Below, in pieces: positions 1-8,246 of a stretch of DNA of 64,000 nucleotides. The position numbers and the translations under genes are program-made. Source of the DNA: Niveispirillum sp943371025 (GTDB lineage: Bacteria > Pseudomonadota > Alphaproteobacteria > Azospirillales > Azospirillaceae). The DNA is taken from positions 186,001-250,000 of the forward strand of contig CALRTC020000003.1 of NCBI GenBank assembly GCA_943371025.1. The letters run 5' to 3'. The number at the start of each line of letters is the position of its first letter. Position 1 is the stretch's first letter. The notes beneath the pieces were generated by a model. The model was not told where the DNA came from. It searched no databases and saw nothing but the letters and a program-made list of their open reading frames with translations.

Positions 1-486
1 GGCGACGCCGGCCAGGGCCAGCCGCGCCTCCTCCTTGGGGCTGATGATCTCGATGCGCAGGCCGGTCTCACCCTCGACCCGGTCCAGGAACTCGTCGCAA
101 TTGCCGGCGCGGCGGCAGGCTTCGGTGCCGACGGCACGCAGATGGCTGACGCCGCGTCGTTCCATTTTGGAGCGACAGACCTTCAGGGCCTGAACCGTGC
201 GAGCCATGGCGTCGTCGCACAGCCGGTCGCTGCGCGTCAGCCCCTCGCCCAACCGCACGATGCGGGAAAAGGCGTCGATGACGCGGAACCCTTCCCGGCA
301 GGGGCGGGCGATCAGCAGCCGGCAGTTGTTGGTGCCCAGGTCCAGGGCGGCCAGCACCGGCGCGCGGTTGTGACAGACGGGCGTGTCCGCCGTACCGGCC
401 GACGCCGTCCGATCCAAACCGGCCCTGTCTGCGACACCACCTTCCACTTGCACCCGACCTTCGGCTCTCGCCCCTGTAACTGTCAT
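1..486 (-). CDS. Ppx/GppA family phosphatase, N-terminal part (runs off the window)
   Basis: The first 162 codons of an exopolyphosphatase/pppGpp phosphohydrolase read in frame to the window edge. The phosphate-1 motif of the ASKHA fold is visible as ALDLGTNNCRLLIA at about residues 49-62, followed by a stretch rich in charged residues that matches the family (FSRIVRLGEGL, then AVGTEACR). These enzymes degrade polyphosphate or convert pppGpp to ppGpp in the cytoplasm. The ATG at 486 gives an unusually long, low-complexity N-terminal extension of about 45 residues before the domain, so a later start is possible. Ppx and GppA cannot be told apart from this fragment. Confidence 0.85.
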   Translation of the reverse strand, partial: MTVTGARAEGRVQVEGGVADRAGLDRTASAGTADTPVCHNRAPVLAALDLGTNNCRLLIARPCREGFRVIDAFSRIVRLGEGLTRSDRLCDDAMARTVQALKVCRSKMERRGVSHLRAVGTEACRRAGNCDEFLDRVEGETGLRIEIISPKEEARLALAGVA

Positions 487-698
487 TGCATCGTAACTGA
501 ACGTGGGCGGCCCGCAAGCACCGTTCAAGCAGGGCGGGCGCGCGGCGCTGCCGGCCGGCAGCAGGGGGCGGGCACGGCGGGCAAATCGCCCATGCATTTT
601 TTTGATAAGAAAGGGGTTCACAACCCCGAAACCCGGTGCTATAAGCCCGCCCACCCCGACGGCGGTCGCGAAACAAAAGCGCGAAACGCTGTATCGGA

Positions 699-772
699 TG
701 GGGGATCGTCTAACGGTAGGACAGCGGACTCTGACTCCGCCAGTCTAGGTTCGAATCCTAGTCCCCCAGCCA
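699..772 (+). tRNA. tRNA-Gln (anticodon CTG)
   Basis: A complete cloverleaf with encoded CCA. The 7-bp acceptor stem is 699-705 with 762-768, the discriminator base is G769 and CCA is 770-772. The anticodon stem is 724-728 with 736-740, and the loop 729-735 carries CTG at 731-733, which reads CAG glutamine codons. The T-arm contains GGTTCGAATCC. Confidence 0.97.
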
Positions 773-860
773 ACCTCTCCTGACTGCCAGGAAAAAAGGC
801 TCCCACCTTGTCGGTGTCGGACCCTTTGTCATTTCCGGGGCTTGTCTGGATTAGATGGCG

Positions 861-1214
861 TCAGGCGCCGGGTACGCGCAGCCGCGCATAATCGGCCCGC
901 AGTTCGGCCAGCCGTACCGCAGCCGCTTCCGGATCGTGATCGACCATGTCCATGGCGGCCTGCGTGTCGCGCTGCAGCTGCTGATGGGCGGCGTTCAGTT
1001 GCAAGGCATCTTCGAACGCGGCGCTGATCAGACGCAGGGAAGACTGAAAGGAACGGCACATCTGTTCGGTGGAGCGGCTGACACTGCCCATCGCCGAAAC
1101 CAGTTCCGGCAGGCCGGTATGTCCTTCCGCCATGCTGACCAGGGCACCGTGTATCTGTATGGCCGGGTATGTTTGTCCGGACGGGCTGGTGGGGAAGGAG
1201 ATGACTTGGCCCAT
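861..1214 (-). CDS. Hypothetical protein, 117 aa, helical
   Basis: I do not recognise a family. The predicted protein begins MGQVISFP and is mainly helical after residue 20, with a run of charged and alanine-rich residues (AAVRLAELRADYARL) suggesting a short coiled coil near the C-terminus. The start at 1214 has a purine-rich AAAAGGA about 8 bases upstream. A longer reading frame on this strand continues over radA, but it is a shadow of that gene. The gene is divergent from radA with about 280 bp between them. It contains no signal peptide, cysteine pairs or membrane segment. Confidence 0.6.
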   Translation of the reverse strand: MGQVISFPTSPSGQTYPAIQIHGALVSMAEGHTGLPELVSAMGSVSRSTEQMCRSFQSSLRLISAAFEDALQLNAAHQQLQRDTQAAMDMVDHDPEAAAVRLAELRADYARLRVPGA

Positions 1215-1496
1215 GGCCGGGTCCTTTTCTGTGTTGGCCTGGCGGGACGCCTTGGCAATTTCTGGATCAAGACTGACCCTGATATTGCCGGCGGACAATC
1301 TATCCGGAGGCTTACCTGTGCGAAGGGTTAGACCGGCCCGCGCCGCCCTGTCCGGCGATATTCCCTTCCCCATCCGTGCATATGTCCTCCTCCCATCCCC
1401 TGCGCATGTTGCATTCGTGTTATGAGGGGCTCCCCAGCGCCCCCTGATGCGTCTATATAGGGGCCGCGTCCGCGAACCCTTGGAGCCAGCAAGACC

Positions 1497-2897
1497 TTGG
1501 CCCGCACCACCAGCCGATATGTCTGCCAGAATTGCGGGGCGAACTACCCCAAATGGTCGGGCAAATGCGACGCCTGCGGGGAATGGAACACGCTGGTCGA
1601 AGAACAGGTTGCCGATGCGATGCCCAAGGGGCTGGGCAAGGCCGGCGGGCGCAAGATCGAATTCGTGGCCCTGTCGGGCGTGCCCAAGGATGCGCCGCGC
1701 CGGATGACGGGCATTCAGGAGTTCGACCGGGTGTGCGGCGGCGGGCTGGTCAATGGGTCGGCACTGCTGGTCGGCGGTGACCCCGGCATCGGCAAATCCA
1801 CCTTGCTGCTGCAGGCAACCTGCTGTCTGGCCCAGGAAACGCGCTGTGCCTATATCAGCGGGGAAGAAGCGGTGGATCAGGTGCGCATGCGCGCCTCCCG
1901 CCTGGGTCTGGCGAACGCGCCGGTGCAACTGGCGTCGGCCAACAATGTCCGCGATATCGTCGCCAGCCTGGAAGCCGCGGACGGGCCGCAGGTGGCGGTG
2001 ATCGACTCTATTCAGACCATGTATATCGACACGCTGGACAGTGCGCCGGGCACAGTGGCCCAGGTGCGGTCCTGTGCCGCCGAACTGATCCGCGTGGCCA
2101 AGCGCCGGGGCATCACCCTGCTGATCGTTGGTCATGTGACCAAGGACGGGCAGATCGCCGGCCCGCGCGTGCTGGAACATATGGTCGACACGGTGCTGTA
2201 TTTCGAAGGCGAACGCGGGCACCAGTTCCGTATCCTGCGCGCCGTCAAGAACCGGTTCGGTGCGACGGACGAAATCGGCGTGTTCGAGATGGGGGAGGAC
2301 GGCCTGATCGAGGTGCCGAATCCGTCCGAACTGTTCCTGGCTGACCGCCGCCGCGACATTACCGGCACGGCCGTCTTTGCCGGGCTGGAGGGTACGCGCC
2401 CCGTGCTGGTGGAGGTGCAGGCACTGGTGGCGCCGTCGCCGCTGGGCACGCCGCGCCGCGCCGTCGTGGGCTGGGACACCTCGCGCCTGGCCATGGTGCT
2501 GGCCGTGCTGGAGGCGCGCTGTGGTGTCGCCATCGGCGCTAATGACGTCTATCTGTCGGTGGCGGGCGGGTTGAAAGTGTCGGAACCGGCGGCCGATCTG
2601 GCCGTAGCGGCGGCGCTGGTCAGCAGCCTGACGGGCGAACCTGTGCCCGCCGACGCCGTGGTGTTCGGGGAGATCGGCCTGTCGGGCGAAATTCGCGCCG
2701 TCAGCCAGACCGACCAGCGGCTGAAGGAAGCCGCCAAGCTGGGTTTCAACCGGGCGCTGATGCCACAGCCCCGTCGGTCGCGCGGGGATGGATCGGCCGA
2801 GGGGCTGCGGCGGGTCGAACTGGACCATCTGTCCGACCTGCTGCCATTGTTCCAGGCGGACGTACCGCCCCGGCCGCCGCGCGGCCGGGCGGATTGA
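1497..2897 (+). CDS. radA: DNA repair protein RadA
   Basis: A RecA-like branch-migration ATPase of 466 residues, the usual length. Domains in order: an N-terminal C4 zinc finger (C10, C13, C24, C27), a RecA-type core with Walker A GGDPGIGKST at about 93-102, the RadA signature KNRFG at 251-255, and a C-terminal Lon-protease-like domain. RadA processes recombination intermediates by extending D-loops from RecA filaments. The start is a TTG; no in-frame ATG precedes the zinc finger, and a GGAG lies about 13 bases upstream. cvpA follows after 10 bases, so radA, cvpA and perhaps purF may share a transcript. Confidence 0.96.
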   Translation: MARTTSRYVCQNCGANYPKWSGKCDACGEWNTLVEEQVADAMPKGLGKAGGRKIEFVALSGVPKDAPRRMTGIQEFDRVCGGGLVNGSALLVGGDPGIGKSTLLLQATCCLAQETRCAYISGEEAVDQVRMRASRLGLANAPVQLASANNVRDIVASLEAADGPQVAVIDSIQTMYIDTLDSAPGTVAQVRSCAAELIRVAKRRGITLLIVGHVTKDGQIAGPRVLEHMVDTVLYFEGERGHQFRILRAVKNRFGATDEIGVFEMGEDGLIEVPNPSELFLADRRRDITGTAVFAGLEGTRPVLVEVQALVAPSPLGTPRRAVVGWDTSRLAMVLAVLEARCGVAIGANDVYLSVAGGLKVSEPAADLAVAAALVSSLTGEPVPADAVVFGEIGLSGEIRAVSQTDQRLKEAAKLGFNRALMPQPRRSRGDGSAEGLRRVELDHLSDLLPLFQADVPPRPPRGRAD

Positions 2898-2907
2898 GGG
2901 GATAAGG

Positions 2908-3642
2908 ATGGAAGGCAGCAGCCTGAACCCGGTGGACGTCGCCGTCGTCACCGTCCTGCTGATCTCGGCGCTGATGGCCTTTGCGCGCGGTTTCGTGCGC
3001 GAGGTACTGTCGGTTGCCGCCTGGATCGGGGCGGCCCTGGCCACCCTGTGGCTGTTCCCCGTCGCCGCCCCCTATACGCGCATCTATATCAGCACCCAGT
3101 ACGTGGCCGACGGCGCCACCATCCTGGGCGTCTTCACCTTGTCCCTGATCGCGCTGTCCATGGTGACCAGCGCCATATCGGGCAAGGTTCAGGAAAGCAG
3201 CCTGTCGGCCATCGACCGGTCGCTGGGCTTTGCCTTCGGCGTGCTGCGCGGGGCCGTGCTGGTGTCGCTGGCCTACCTGTTCGCCATCTGGCTGTGGCCC
3301 GAACAGCCGGTCTGGCTGCGCGAGGCCAAGGCCCGGCCCTTCCTGGAAACAGGCGCCCAGATACTGCGCGGCTTTCTGCCCAATGCCGACCTGTCGCCGG
3401 CGCAGCGGGAAGCGGAACGCGCCCGCAACCGCCTGGAAGAAGCGGAGAATGCCAAGCGCACGCTGGAACGGCTGGCCAATCCGCGCCCCACATCTGCGGG
3501 GAACGCGGCTGTGCCGGAAAAGGATCGCGGCTATAATGCCGATGATCTTGGTCGCCTGGATCAGGTGATCAAAAGCACGGATCAACCCGCCGACCAACCC
3601 GCTGGCCAACCGGATCGACGTCCCGAACGGGACCAACGCTGA
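2908..3642 (+). CDS. cvpA: CvpA family membrane protein
   Basis: A 244-residue inner-membrane protein of the colicin V production family. Four hydrophobic segments fall within about the first 135 residues, including the typical start NPVDVAVVTVLLISALMAF and the conserved region around FARGFVREVLSVAAWIGA. A charged, disordered C-terminal tail of about 100 residues follows, with an Arg/Glu-rich helix. The ATG at 2908 is preceded by GATAAGG. The cvpA-purF neighbourhood is conserved in many proteobacteria. Its role is not firmly defined; it has been linked to envelope integrity and biofilm. The unusual DQPADQPAGQPD tail is likely unstructured. Confidence 0.92.
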   Translation: MEGSSLNPVDVAVVTVLLISALMAFARGFVREVLSVAAWIGAALATLWLFPVAAPYTRIYISTQYVADGATILGVFTLSLIALSMVTSAISGKVQESSLSAIDRSLGFAFGVLRGAVLVSLAYLFAIWLWPEQPVWLREAKARPFLETGAQILRGFLPNADLSPAQREAERARNRLEEAENAKRTLERLANPRPTSAGNAAVPEKDRGYNADDLGRLDQVIKSTDQPADQPAGQPDRRPERDQR

Positions 3643-3701
3643 CCCGGACCATCAACCATGACCCCACCGGACAAACCCACCCCGCGAAAGGCATTCCGCT
3701 G

Positions 3702-5156
3702 ATGCTCACGACCCATCCGTTCGACGACGACAAGCTGCGCGAGGAGTGCGGCGTCTTCGGTGTGTACGGTCCGCAGGACGCGGCGGCCCTGGTGGCCCTT
3801 GGGCTGCATGCCTTGCAGCACCGCGGACAGGAAGCGGCCGGCATCATCAGTTTCGATGGGCAGGACTTCCCGCAGCACCGTGCGCTGGGTCAGGTCGGCG
3901 ATATTTTCGGCAGCGAAACGGTCATGCGCAACCTGACCGGCAACCTTGCCATCGGTCATGTCCGCTATGCCACCACGGGCGAGCGGTCGCTGCGCAACGT
4001 TCAGCCGCTGTTCGCCGAATTCGAATTCGGCGGCTTCGCCCTGGCGCATAATGGCAATCTGACCAACGCCATGCAGCTGCGCCGCCAGCTGGTGCGTCGC
4101 GGCTGCCTGTTCCAGTCTACTTCCGATACCGAAACGATCATCCATCTGATGGCGACCAGCCGCAATGGCAGTGTCATCGACCGGCTGGTCGACGCGCTGC
4201 GTCAGATCGAAGGCGCCTATTCGCTGGTCTGCATGGCCAAGGATCAGGTGATCGGCGTGCGCGACCCCTACGGTGTGCGTCCGCTGGTGCTGGGCCGCCT
4301 GGGCGACACCCATGTGCTGGCGTCCGAAACGGTGGCGCTGGACATTATCGGTGCCGATTATGTCCGCGACATCGAACCGGGCGAGATGGTGGTGCTGGAC
4401 AAGGACGGGGTGCAGAGCCTGCGTCCCTTCCAGCAGACTCCGTCCAAGTTCTGCATCTTCGAATATATCTACTTCGCCCGCCCCGACAGCTTCATGGAAG
4501 GCCATTCGGTCTATGGCGTGCGCAAGAAGATCGGCGCGCAGCTGGCCATCGAAAGCAATGTCGATGCCGATCTGGTCATCCCCGTGCCGGATTCGGGCGT
4601 GCCGGCGGCGCTGGGCTATGCCGAACAGAGCGGCATCCCCTTCGACCTGGGCATCATCCGCAACCATTATGTCGGCCGCACCTTCATCCAGCCGACGGAC
4701 AAGATCCGCCGCCTGGGCGTGAAGCTGAAGCACAATGCCAACCGGCATTTCATTCAGGGCAAGCGCATCATCCTGGTCGATGACAGCATCGTGCGCGGCA
4801 CCACCTCGGTGAAGATTGTGGAGATGATGCGTGATGCCGGCGCCAAGGAAGTGCATATGCGCATTTCCAGCCCGCCGACCAGCCATCCCTGCTTCTACGG
4901 CATCGACACGCCGGAGAAGGAGAAGCTGCTGGCCCACCGCATGTCGGTGGACGAGATGCGCGATTATATCAATGCCGACAGCCTGGCCTTCATCAGCCTG
5001 GACGGTCTCTATAAGTCGCTGGACCATGCCAAGCGCGATGGCGACCTGCCGCAATATTGCGACGCCTGTTTCACGGGCGAATACCCTATCACGCTGACCG
5101 ATTTCGACACGGCCTCGCGCGGGGATGTGACCTATATCGGGGCCAAGCGGGCGTAA
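3702..5156 (+). CDS. purF: Amidophosphoribosyltransferase
   Basis: The first committed enzyme of purine synthesis: PRPP plus glutamine gives phosphoribosylamine. The 484-residue protein starts with a 15-residue propeptide, and cleavage would expose the catalytic Cys16 (CGVFGVYG). The N-terminal Ntn glutaminase domain shows HRGQEAAGI and the HNGNLTNA region. The C-terminal phosphoribosyltransferase domain has the PRPP loop ILVDDSIVRGTTS at about 357-369. Unlike the B. subtilis-type enzyme I see no clear 4Fe-4S cysteine set. It lies 59 bases after cvpA. Confidence 0.97.
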   Translation: MLTTHPFDDDKLREECGVFGVYGPQDAAALVALGLHALQHRGQEAAGIISFDGQDFPQHRALGQVGDIFGSETVMRNLTGNLAIGHVRYATTGERSLRNVQPLFAEFEFGGFALAHNGNLTNAMQLRRQLVRRGCLFQSTSDTETIIHLMATSRNGSVIDRLVDALRQIEGAYSLVCMAKDQVIGVRDPYGVRPLVLGRLGDTHVLASETVALDIIGADYVRDIEPGEMVVLDKDGVQSLRPFQQTPSKFCIFEYIYFARPDSFMEGHSVYGVRKKIGAQLAIESNVDADLVIPVPDSGVPAALGYAEQSGIPFDLGIIRNHYVGRTFIQPTDKIRRLGVKLKHNANRHFIQGKRIILVDDSIVRGTTSVKIVEMMRDAGAKEVHMRISSPPTSHPCFYGIDTPEKEKLLAHRMSVDEMRDYINADSLAFISLDGLYKSLDHAKRDGDLPQYCDACFTGEYPITLTDFDTASRGDVTYIGAKRA

Positions 5157-5220
5157 GGCTTGCCCACGCATGACGGTTGGTGCGAAGGTGCGGGCGTGAA
5201 AGCCTGCACTTTCAGCGGAA

Positions 5221-6615
5221 ATGATGATGACGGTTCCCGTAGCTGCTGCGGCCGCTTACCATGCTGCCGATACCCTTGAAGGGGTCATCGATGCGGCCAT
5301 TCTTGAACCGCTTCCGGCCGGCGATGAACGCTACGTCCTGCTGACGGAAGAGCATCGGGCGACAAACCTGAAGCGCCTGCGCCTGCGATTGCGCCGTGCT
5401 GTGACCCGTCCGGACCAAGCATACCTTAAACTGGTCCTGACCGGGCATCGGGGTTGCGGCAAGACAACGGAACTGTTGCGGTTGGAGGAGGAGTTCAAGG
5501 GCGATTTCCACCCCCTGCACCTGACGCTGGACCGAACACTCTACGCTGATTTCGACTATAGCCTGATGCTGCTATGGCTGGCTGAGGAACTGGGTCGCCA
5601 CATGGCAGCGGAGGGGCTGCCGCTGGATCAGAGGGAGCTCGATAAGGTCGGCCTCTGGTTTGCAGAACGGACCCGGACAGAGGTCGGCGTCGTCAAAGCT
5701 GAGGCCACCGCCGGACTTGAAGGCAAAGCGGGGGCTGAGGGTGGTGGCTGGTCCGTCCTGGCACGGCTGCGCATGCAGGTGGCCGGCAGCAAGGAATCGC
5801 GGACGGAGATCAAGACGCGGTTGCGCAATTCCGGTGAAGAACTGCTGGGGCAGGTCAACGCCTTACTGGTGGCGGCGGAATCGGCGCTGGCCAAGGCCGG
5901 ACGTCCGTCGCGCATCCTGATCGTGCAGGATAATCTGGACAAGATGGAGCGGGACGCCGCCCGTGCCATGTTCGGGGATGGTGCAGATTTCCTGCACCGT
6001 ATCCAGGCCGACTGCATCTTCACCGCCCCCATCGCGCAGTCGCTGGCGCCGGTGAAGCTACGCAACCAGTTCCCCGACTGCTATCAATTGCCGACGCTGA
6101 CGGTGTGCGGCAAGGATGGCACCCCGTGCGAGGAAGGAGTGTCGGCGTTGGCCGACCTGCTTCGCCAGCGGGCGGACCTGAACCGTATCTTCGATGGGCC
6201 CGACACCTGGCGACGCATGTGCCAATTGTCGGGCGGCAGCGTGCGCGATCTGATGCGCCTGCTGGGGCTTGGCGCCGACCTGGCCGAGGTCATGGAGCGG
6301 CCGACCATCGACGCCGATGTCCTGGATCAGGCCGCCGCACAGTTGCGCAAGGATTTCCAAACCAGTCTGGTGCCGGCCCGTGCCTATTATCCGCGTCTGG
6401 CCCGCATTCACTGCGACCATAATGACGGGCTGGTCAGTGATGATGACCCGGATAATGACGCGGCCGATAAGGACCGGAAGCTGTTCTGTGACATGCTGAT
6501 CAACGGCGCGGTTCTGGAATATGAAAACGGGGATGTCTGGTATGGTGTGCATCCGCTGGTGCAGCAGATCGGCGATTTTCAGAAGGCGTTGAATGGCCAT
6601 GTCGGAAGGGGCTGA
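5221..6615 (+). CDS. P-loop ATPase (AAA/STAND-like), partner of the adjacent TPR protein
   Basis: A 464-residue protein with a clear Walker A, GHRGCGKT, at residues 75-82 and a Walker B-like strand ILIVQDNLDK at 232-241. A charged and Gly-rich insert lies between them (about 155-200). The C-terminal part ends with a segment resembling a winged-helix arrangement (VLEYENGDVWYGVHPLVQQI). The GHRGCGK(S/T)TEL signature is seen in a broad family of bacterial ATPases of unknown role that often sit beside sensor-like genes. No membrane segment or nuclease motif is visible. It starts at the first of three ATGs, 64 bases after purF, and its end overlaps the next gene by 23 bases, implying coupled translation. 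A defence or signalling role is inference only. Confidence 0.75.
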   Translation: MMMTVPVAAAAAYHAADTLEGVIDAAILEPLPAGDERYVLLTEEHRATNLKRLRLRLRRAVTRPDQAYLKLVLTGHRGCGKTTELLRLEEEFKGDFHPLHLTLDRTLYADFDYSLMLLWLAEELGRHMAAEGLPLDQRELDKVGLWFAERTRTEVGVVKAEATAGLEGKAGAEGGGWSVLARLRMQVAGSKESRTEIKTRLRNSGEELLGQVNALLVAAESALAKAGRPSRILIVQDNLDKMERDAARAMFGDGADFLHRIQADCIFTAPIAQSLAPVKLRNQFPDCYQLPTLTVCGKDGTPCEEGVSALADLLRQRADLNRIFDGPDTWRRMCQLSGGSVRDLMRLLGLGADLAEVMERPTIDADVLDQAAAQLRKDFQTSLVPARAYYPRLARIHCDHNDGLVSDDDPDNDAADKDRKLFCDMLINGAVLEYENGDVWYGVHPLVQQIGDFQKALNGHVGRG

Positions 6616-8209
6616 ACAAGCCGGAGACACCGATCTGGATTACCGCCTGCTGCGGCGGATGCTGTCGCGGCGGCATGGTTTCAACTTCATCCTTGTCCAA
6701 TATCAGGGCGACCACTCCCGCGATCGGCTGTTGGCGCGGCTGACGGCCGATCTGGATGGGTTGGGCGTGGATCATCTGATCCTGGACCTGCGTCAGCACT
6801 CCGACGATGTGGTGTTGATCAGTGCTGCCGGGCAAATGCTGGAAGCCCACCCAATACGTGACGGTCGGCCGCGCGCACTCTCGGTCATCGGCTTGGAACG
6901 GCACCTGGATTACCGGTATGGCGGCACGCGGGAAGGCGGGACCAGCCTGCTGGCCGATGCCAATCTGCACCGGGATCTGTTCGCCGAACAGGTGCCTGTG
7001 CCCATGGCCCTGTGGGGCTCGGCCCTGGCGCAGCCTGCCATCGCCCACATCGCCCCCGATCTTTGGCATTGGCGTGTCGGCTCCGCCGATCTGACGGGAG
7101 ATGCCGGAAAACAGAACCGCACCACGCTGTTGGAGGCGGCGATCACGCGGCCGGAGCAGGATTGGCAATATCAGGACCTGCCGGAGGCCAGGCGGCGTCT
7201 GGCCCTGCTGCGCGAACTGATCGCGGAGGACGAGACGCCATCCGACGATCGCGGCCCCCTGGCGCGGCGCCGGGCCGGCTTGCTGCGGGAACTGGGCCAA
7301 CTGCAATTCCAATTGGGGGAGACGGCCGCGGCAGAGGCGGCCTTGCAGGAGGCACTGGCCCTGTTCGCCCGCTTGGCGGATGAACGGGAACAGGCCGACA
7401 CATGGTCCGACATCGCCGATGTGGCGATGCAGCGCGGCGATCTTGATACGGCCCTGTCACTGAGTCGGGATGTCATCCTGCCGCTATGCCTCAAACTCGG
7501 TGAACAGCGTTGGGTGGCCATCACCCGAGGCAGGATCGCGGACATTTATCAGAAGCGCGGCGACCTGGACGCGGCGCTGCGCATCCGCCGGGAAGAGGAA
7601 CTGCCTGTCTATGAGCGCCTGGGTGCCGCGCGTGACGCAGCGGTGACGCGAAGCAAGGTCGCGGACATTTATCAGATGCGCGGCGACCTGGACGCGGCGC
7701 TGCGCATCCGCCGGGAAGAGGTGCTGCCTGTTTTTGAACGCCTGGGCGACGCGCGTGACCTGGCGGTGACGCGAGGCAGGATCGCGGACATTTATCAGAT
7801 GCGGGGCGAACTGGACGCGGCGCTGCGCATCCACCGGGAAGAGGTACTGCCTGTTTTTGAGCGCCTGGGCGGCGCCCGTGAAGCGGCGGTGACGCGGGGC
7901 AAGATCGCGGACATTTATGAGATGCGCGGCGACCTGGACGCGGCGCTGCGCATCCGCCGGGAAGAGGTACTGCCTGTTTATGAGCACCTGGGCGACGCGC
8001 GCGGGATGGCAGTAGCGCAATACAAGATCGCTCACATCCTGCTGGCCACCGACCCGCGCGGCAAGCGGGACGAGGCGGTCGCGCTGCTGACAGCGGCGCG
8101 GGATGCGTTGGCCCGCATGGGATTGCCGGAGGCAACCATGGTGCAGCGCGAGTTGGACCGATTGCGCGCAGGGGGCAAGGTCCCCCCTCCTGTCCGCAAG
8201 CGTCGCTGA
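6593..8209 (+). CDS. TPR protein with degenerate ATPase-like N-terminal domain
   Basis: A 538-residue protein. Residues 20-190 look like a STAND-type NTPase core without a functional P-loop: a strand FILVQYQGDHSRDRLL sits where Walker A should be but lacks GxxxxGK[S/T], ALSVIGLERH occupies the Walker B position, and the tail APDLWHWRVG at 155-163 is a pattern found in NTPase-TPR proteins. Residues 225-520 are TPR-like, with four nearly identical 41-residue units (ADIYQMRGDLDAALRI... type) at about 316-480. A basic tail ends the protein. It overlaps the ATPase gene by 23 bases, so the two products probably work together: one binding nucleotide, the other sensing or scaffolding through the TPR array. 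This is inference. Confidence 0.75.
   Translation: MAMSEGAEQAGDTDLDYRLLRRMLSRRHGFNFILVQYQGDHSRDRLLARLTADLDGLGVDHLILDLRQHSDDVVLISAAGQMLEAHPIRDGRPRALSVIGLERHLDYRYGGTREGGTSLLADANLHRDLFAEQVPVPMALWGSALAQPAIAHIAPDLWHWRVGSADLTGDAGKQNRTTLLEAAITRPEQDWQYQDLPEARRRLALLRELIAEDETPSDDRGPLARRRAGLLRELGQLQFQLGETAAAEAALQEALALFARLADEREQADTWSDIADVAMQRGDLDTALSLSRDVILPLCLKLGEQRWVAITRGRIADIYQKRGDLDAALRIRREEELPVYERLGAARDAAVTRSKVADIYQMRGDLDAALRIRREEVLPVFERLGDARDLAVTRGRIADIYQMRGELDAALRIHREEVLPVFERLGGAREAAVTRGKIADIYEMRGDLDAALRIRREEVLPVYEHLGDARGMAVAQYKIAHILLATDPRGKRDEAVALLTAARDALARMGLPEATMVQRELDRLRAGGKVPPPVRKRR
7538..8029 (+). repeat. Four 123-bp in-frame tandem repeats inside the TPR gene
   Basis: Units begin at 7538, 7661, 7784 and 7907, each at GCGGACATTTAT, with an exact 123-bp period (41 codons). 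Long blocks such as GACGCGGCGCTGCGCATC are identical in all or nearly all units at the DNA level, including synonymous positions. That indicates recent duplication or gene conversion rather than old, diverged TPRs. Confidence 0.93.
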
Positions 8210-8246
8210 TCCGCTGGTGCCACCGCCTTGCGGCCCGGCGGTCCTG

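Noticed and set aside
861..3044. A 727-codon minus-strand open frame over radA
   Set aside because: It is an antisense shadow of radA except for its last 117 codons, which I keep as a separate small gene from 1214.
5171..5220. Terminator after purF
   Set aside because: No stem with a T-run is visible in the 64-bp gap, so read-through into the ATPase pair cannot be excluded.
7538..8029. Regular repeats suggesting a CRISPR or intergenic satellite
   Set aside because: The period is exactly 41 codons, the frame stays open and the units encode TPR helices, so it is a coding repeat.
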